From Saccoglossus kowalevskii (lineage: Eukaryota > Hemichordata > Enteropneusta > Harrimaniidae), in contig NW_003149662.1 in the NCBI RefSeq assembly GCF_000003605.2, forward strand, positions 1 through 24,917: a stretch of 24,917 nt of DNA. The letters are read 5' to 3'. The position numbers were made by a program, and so were the translations under genes. Shown piece by piece: positions 22,444 to 24,917 of this stretch. Numbering within the stretch: the stretch's first letter is position 1; every line of letters begins with the position of its first letter. The notes beneath the pieces were generated by a model, which was not told the DNA's origin, made no database searches, and worked only from the letters and a program-made list of their open reading frames with translations.

Positions 22444-22808
22444 AGTGGATATGACCGTGCAACTCTCTTACAATCTGGTACGACGACTTAATCAACGTAG
22501 TGGGTATGACCGTGCAACTCCCTTACAATCTGGTAAGACAACTCAATCAACGTAGTAGGTATGACCATGCAGCTCTCTTACAACCTGGTACGACGACTCA
22601 ACCAACATAGTGGGTATGACCGTGCAACTCTCTTACAATCTGGTACGACGACTCAATTAACATAGTGGGTATGACTGTGCAACTCTCTTACAATCTGGTA
22701 TGACGACTCAATCAACATAGTGGATATGACCAAGCAACTCTCTTACAATCTGGTACGACGACTTAATCAACGTAGTGGGTATGACCATGAAACTCTCTTA
22801 CAATTTGG

Positions 22809-23852
22809 TACGACGACTCAACCAACATAGTGGTTATGACCATGCAACTCTCTTACAATCTGGTACGACGACTCAAATAACATAGTGGGTATGACCGGGC
22901 AACTCTCTTACAATCTGGTACGATGACTCAATCAACGTAGCGGGTATGACCGTGCAACTCTCTTACAATCTGGTAAGACGACTCAATCAACATAGTGGTT
23001 ATGACCATGCAGCTCTCTTACAATCTGGTACGACGACTCAACCAACATAGTGGGTATGACCGTGCAACTCTCTTACAATCTGGTCCGACGACTCAATCAA
23101 CGTAGTGGGTATGACCGTGCAGCTCTCTTACAATCTGGTACAACGACTCAATCAACATAGTGGATATGACCGTGCAACTCTCTTACAATCTGGTACGACG
23201 ACTTAATCAACGTAGTGGGTATGACCGTGCAACTCCCTTACAATCTGGTAAGACAACTCAATCAACGTAGTAGGTATGACCATGCAGCTCTCTTACAACA
23301 TGGTACGATGACTCAACCAACATAGTGGGTATGACCGTGCAACTCTCTTACAATCTGGTACGACGACTCAATTAACATAGTGGGTATGACCGTGCAACTC
23401 TCTTACAATCTGGTATGACGACTCAATCAACATAGTGGGTATGACCATGCAGCTCTCTTACAATCTGGTATGATGACTCAATCAACATAGTTTGTATGAC
23501 CATGCAGCTCTCTTACAATCTGGTACGACGACTCAACCAACATAGTGGGTATGACCGTGCAACTCTTTTACAATCTGGTATGATGACTCACTTAACATAG
23601 TGAGTATGACTGTGCAACTCTTTTACAATCTGGTACGACGACTCAATCAACATAGTAGGTATTACCATGCAGCTCTCTTACAATCTGGTATGACGACTCA
23701 ACCAACATAGTGGGTATGACCGTGCAATTCTCTTCCAATCTGGTACGATGACTCAATCAATGTAGTGGGTATGACCATACAGCTCTCTTACAATCTGGTA
23801 TGACGACTCAATCAACATAGTGGGTATGACCATACAGCTCTCTTACAATCTG
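22809..23852. repeat. HOR block, copy 2 of a 38-monomer-offset duplication
   Basis: This is the partner of 20,720-21,763. Private differences include CATAGTGGTT near 22,990, CAGCTC near 23,120, CAACATGG near 23,297 and CAATTCTC near 23,726. Just downstream, 23,851-24,428 matches 18,571-19,148, so this part of the array is a patchwork of segments that also occur elsewhere in different order. Confidence 0.85.
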
Positions 23853-24428
23853 TCACGACGACTCAATCAACATAGTTGGTATGACCATGCAGCTCTCTTA
23901 CAATCTGGTACGACGACTCAACCAACATAGTGGTTATTACCATGCAACTCTCTTACAATCTGGTACGACGACTCAAATAACATAGTGGGTATGACCGGGC
24001 AACTCTCTTACAATCTGGTACGATGACTCAATCAACGTAGCGGGTATGACCGTGCAACTCTCTTACAATCTGGTAAGACGACTCAATCAACGTAGTGGTT
24101 ATGACCATGCAGCTCTCTTACAATCTGGTACGACGACTCAACCAACATAGTGGGTATGACCGTGCAACTCTCTTACAATCTGGTCCGATGACTCAATCAA
24201 CGTAGTGGGTATGACCGTGCAACTCTCTTACAATCTGGTAAGACGACTCAATCAACGTAGTGGGTATGACCATGCAACTCTCTTACAATCTGGTAAGACG
24301 ACTCAATCAACGTAGTGGGTATGACCATGCAGCTCTCTTACAATCTGGTACGACGACTCAACCAACATAGTGGGTATGACCGTGCAACTCTCTTACAATC
24401 TGGTCCGACGACTCAATCAACGTAGTGG
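23851..24428. repeat. A-type block, copy 2 of a 96-monomer-offset duplication
   Basis: This is the partner of 18,571-19,148, offset 5,280 bp. The tail beyond it (24,429-24,753) instead follows the order seen at about 15.96-16.28 kb (GTACAACG, GGATATG, GTACAACG, TAGTTGG, GTACGATG before ATAACA), which indicates another exchange point near 24,428. Confidence 0.83.
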
Positions 24429-24753
24429 GTATGACCGTGCAACTCTCTTACAATCTGGTACAACGACTCAATCAACATAGTGGATATGACCATGCAACTC
24501 TCTTACAATCTGGTACAACGACTCAATCAACATAGTTGGTATGACCATGCAGCTCTCTTACAATCTGGTACGACGACTCAACCAACATAGTGGGTATGAC
24601 CGTGCAACTCTCTTACAATCTGGTACGATGACTCAAATAACATAGTGGGTATGACCGGGCAACTCTCTTACAATCTGGTACGATGACTCAATCAACGTAG
24701 CGGGTATGACCGTGCAACTCTCTTACAATCTGGTAAGACGACTCAATCAACGT

Positions 24754-24917
24754 AGTGGGTATGACCATGCAACTCTCTTAAATCTGGTACGACAACTCGA
24801 TTAACATAATGGGTATGACCATGCAACTCTCTTACAATCTGGTACGAGACTCGTTCAACATAGGGGGTATGACCAAGCAACTCTCTTACAATCTGGTACG
24901 ACGACTCATACAAAGTA
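24754..24917. repeat. Degraded terminal monomers
   Basis: The last three monomers contain two one-base deletions (CTCTTAAATCTGG near 24,780 and GTACGAGACTC near 24,847) and several unusual changes (AACTCGATTAAC, CATAATGGG, CTCGTTCAAC, CATAGGGGG, CCAAGCAAC, ACTCATACAAAG). The previous 24.7 kb hold only about ten net indels. This looks like a read or contig end of lower quality, or the start of the array's decaying edge. Confidence 0.7.

Larger units (their letters stand above)
1..24917. repeat. 55-bp satellite array, 453 head-to-tail monomers
   Basis: The whole window is one tandem array. The unit can be set to begin at AGTGGGTATGACC (columns 1-13), continue through TCTCTTACAATCTGG (21-35), and end with GACTCAATCAAC (42-53) plus GT or AT. 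Unit starts fall at 2, 57, 112, 167 and so on, and the register was checked at many points up to 24,862. There are 453 complete units with one extra base at each end. The consensus is about 45% G+C. Copies usually differ from one another at only a few columns, mostly the same ones. No inverted unit was seen. HinfI sites (GANTC) occur in almost every unit, so a 55-bp ladder is expected. This is typical eukaryotic satellite DNA. I do not recognise the family, and I see no CENP-B-box-like motif. No gene, RNA gene or mobile element lies anywhere in the array. Confidence 0.98.

Noticed and set aside
1-24917. CRISPR-like array (short direct repeats)
   Set aside because: There are no distinct spacers. 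The whole 55 bp is conserved from unit to unit, and no cas gene is present.
1-24917. Telomeric repeats, microsatellites, rDNA spacer or transposon ends between monomers
   Set aside because: The register was followed across the whole window and leaves no interstitial sequence. Apart from the vector-composite patch, every base is assignable to the 55-bp unit.

Overview
This window is a single head-to-tail tandem array. All 24,917 bases belong to one 55-bp satellite/minisatellite family, and I find no unique DNA, protein-coding gene, tRNA, rRNA, transposon or CRISPR array. Tracking the AGTGGG start of each unit from base 2 to base 24,916 gives 453 monomers. The register is kept throughout, apart from about a dozen single-base indels that cancel out (453 x 55 = 24,915). 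All monomers lie in the same orientation.

The organism is most likely a eukaryote that methylates CpG. The array is a long satellite, and the commonest variable columns are the four CpG dinucleotides of the monomer, which mostly vary as TpG or CpA. I do not recognise the monomer and cannot name a species, or say whether the array is centromeric, pericentromeric or subtelomeric.

Layout. About 1-5,776 is a higher-order-repeat (HOR) domain 'A', marked by a recurring run of variants (ATAACA end, then a CCGGG monomer, then an AGCGGG monomer). About 5,777-11,330 is domain 'B', which lacks CCGGG monomers and carries its own variants. About 11,331-13,808 returns to type A. From 13,809 to about 14,260 the sequence is strongly divergent. 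About 14,305-17,450 is type A and contains an 880-bp (16-monomer) HOR present twice in tandem. From about 17,450 to 24,753 A-type and B-type blocks alternate, with many block duplications at offsets of 24, 38, 40, 96 and 108 monomers. The last ~165 bp decay in quality.

The most important observation is that the divergent patch at ~13,815-14,255 is not natural satellite divergence. Almost every anomalous base equals the base at the colinear position of a pUC/pBR322-type cloning vector (ori end through lac promoter/operator to the start of lacZ-alpha), and the remaining bases are satellite. Two vector landmarks, TCAGTGAGCGAGG and ATAACAATTTCACACAGG, lie exactly as far apart (230 bp from first to last base) as I recall them in pUC plasmids. 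The patch therefore looks like a base-by-base consensus of a vector read and a satellite read. This implies clone-based sequencing and warns that the long-range order of this array may contain misjoins.

No novel protein or RNA system is visible. The real biology here is the satellite itself: its strict 55-bp length, its nested HOR history and its CpG-deamination signature.
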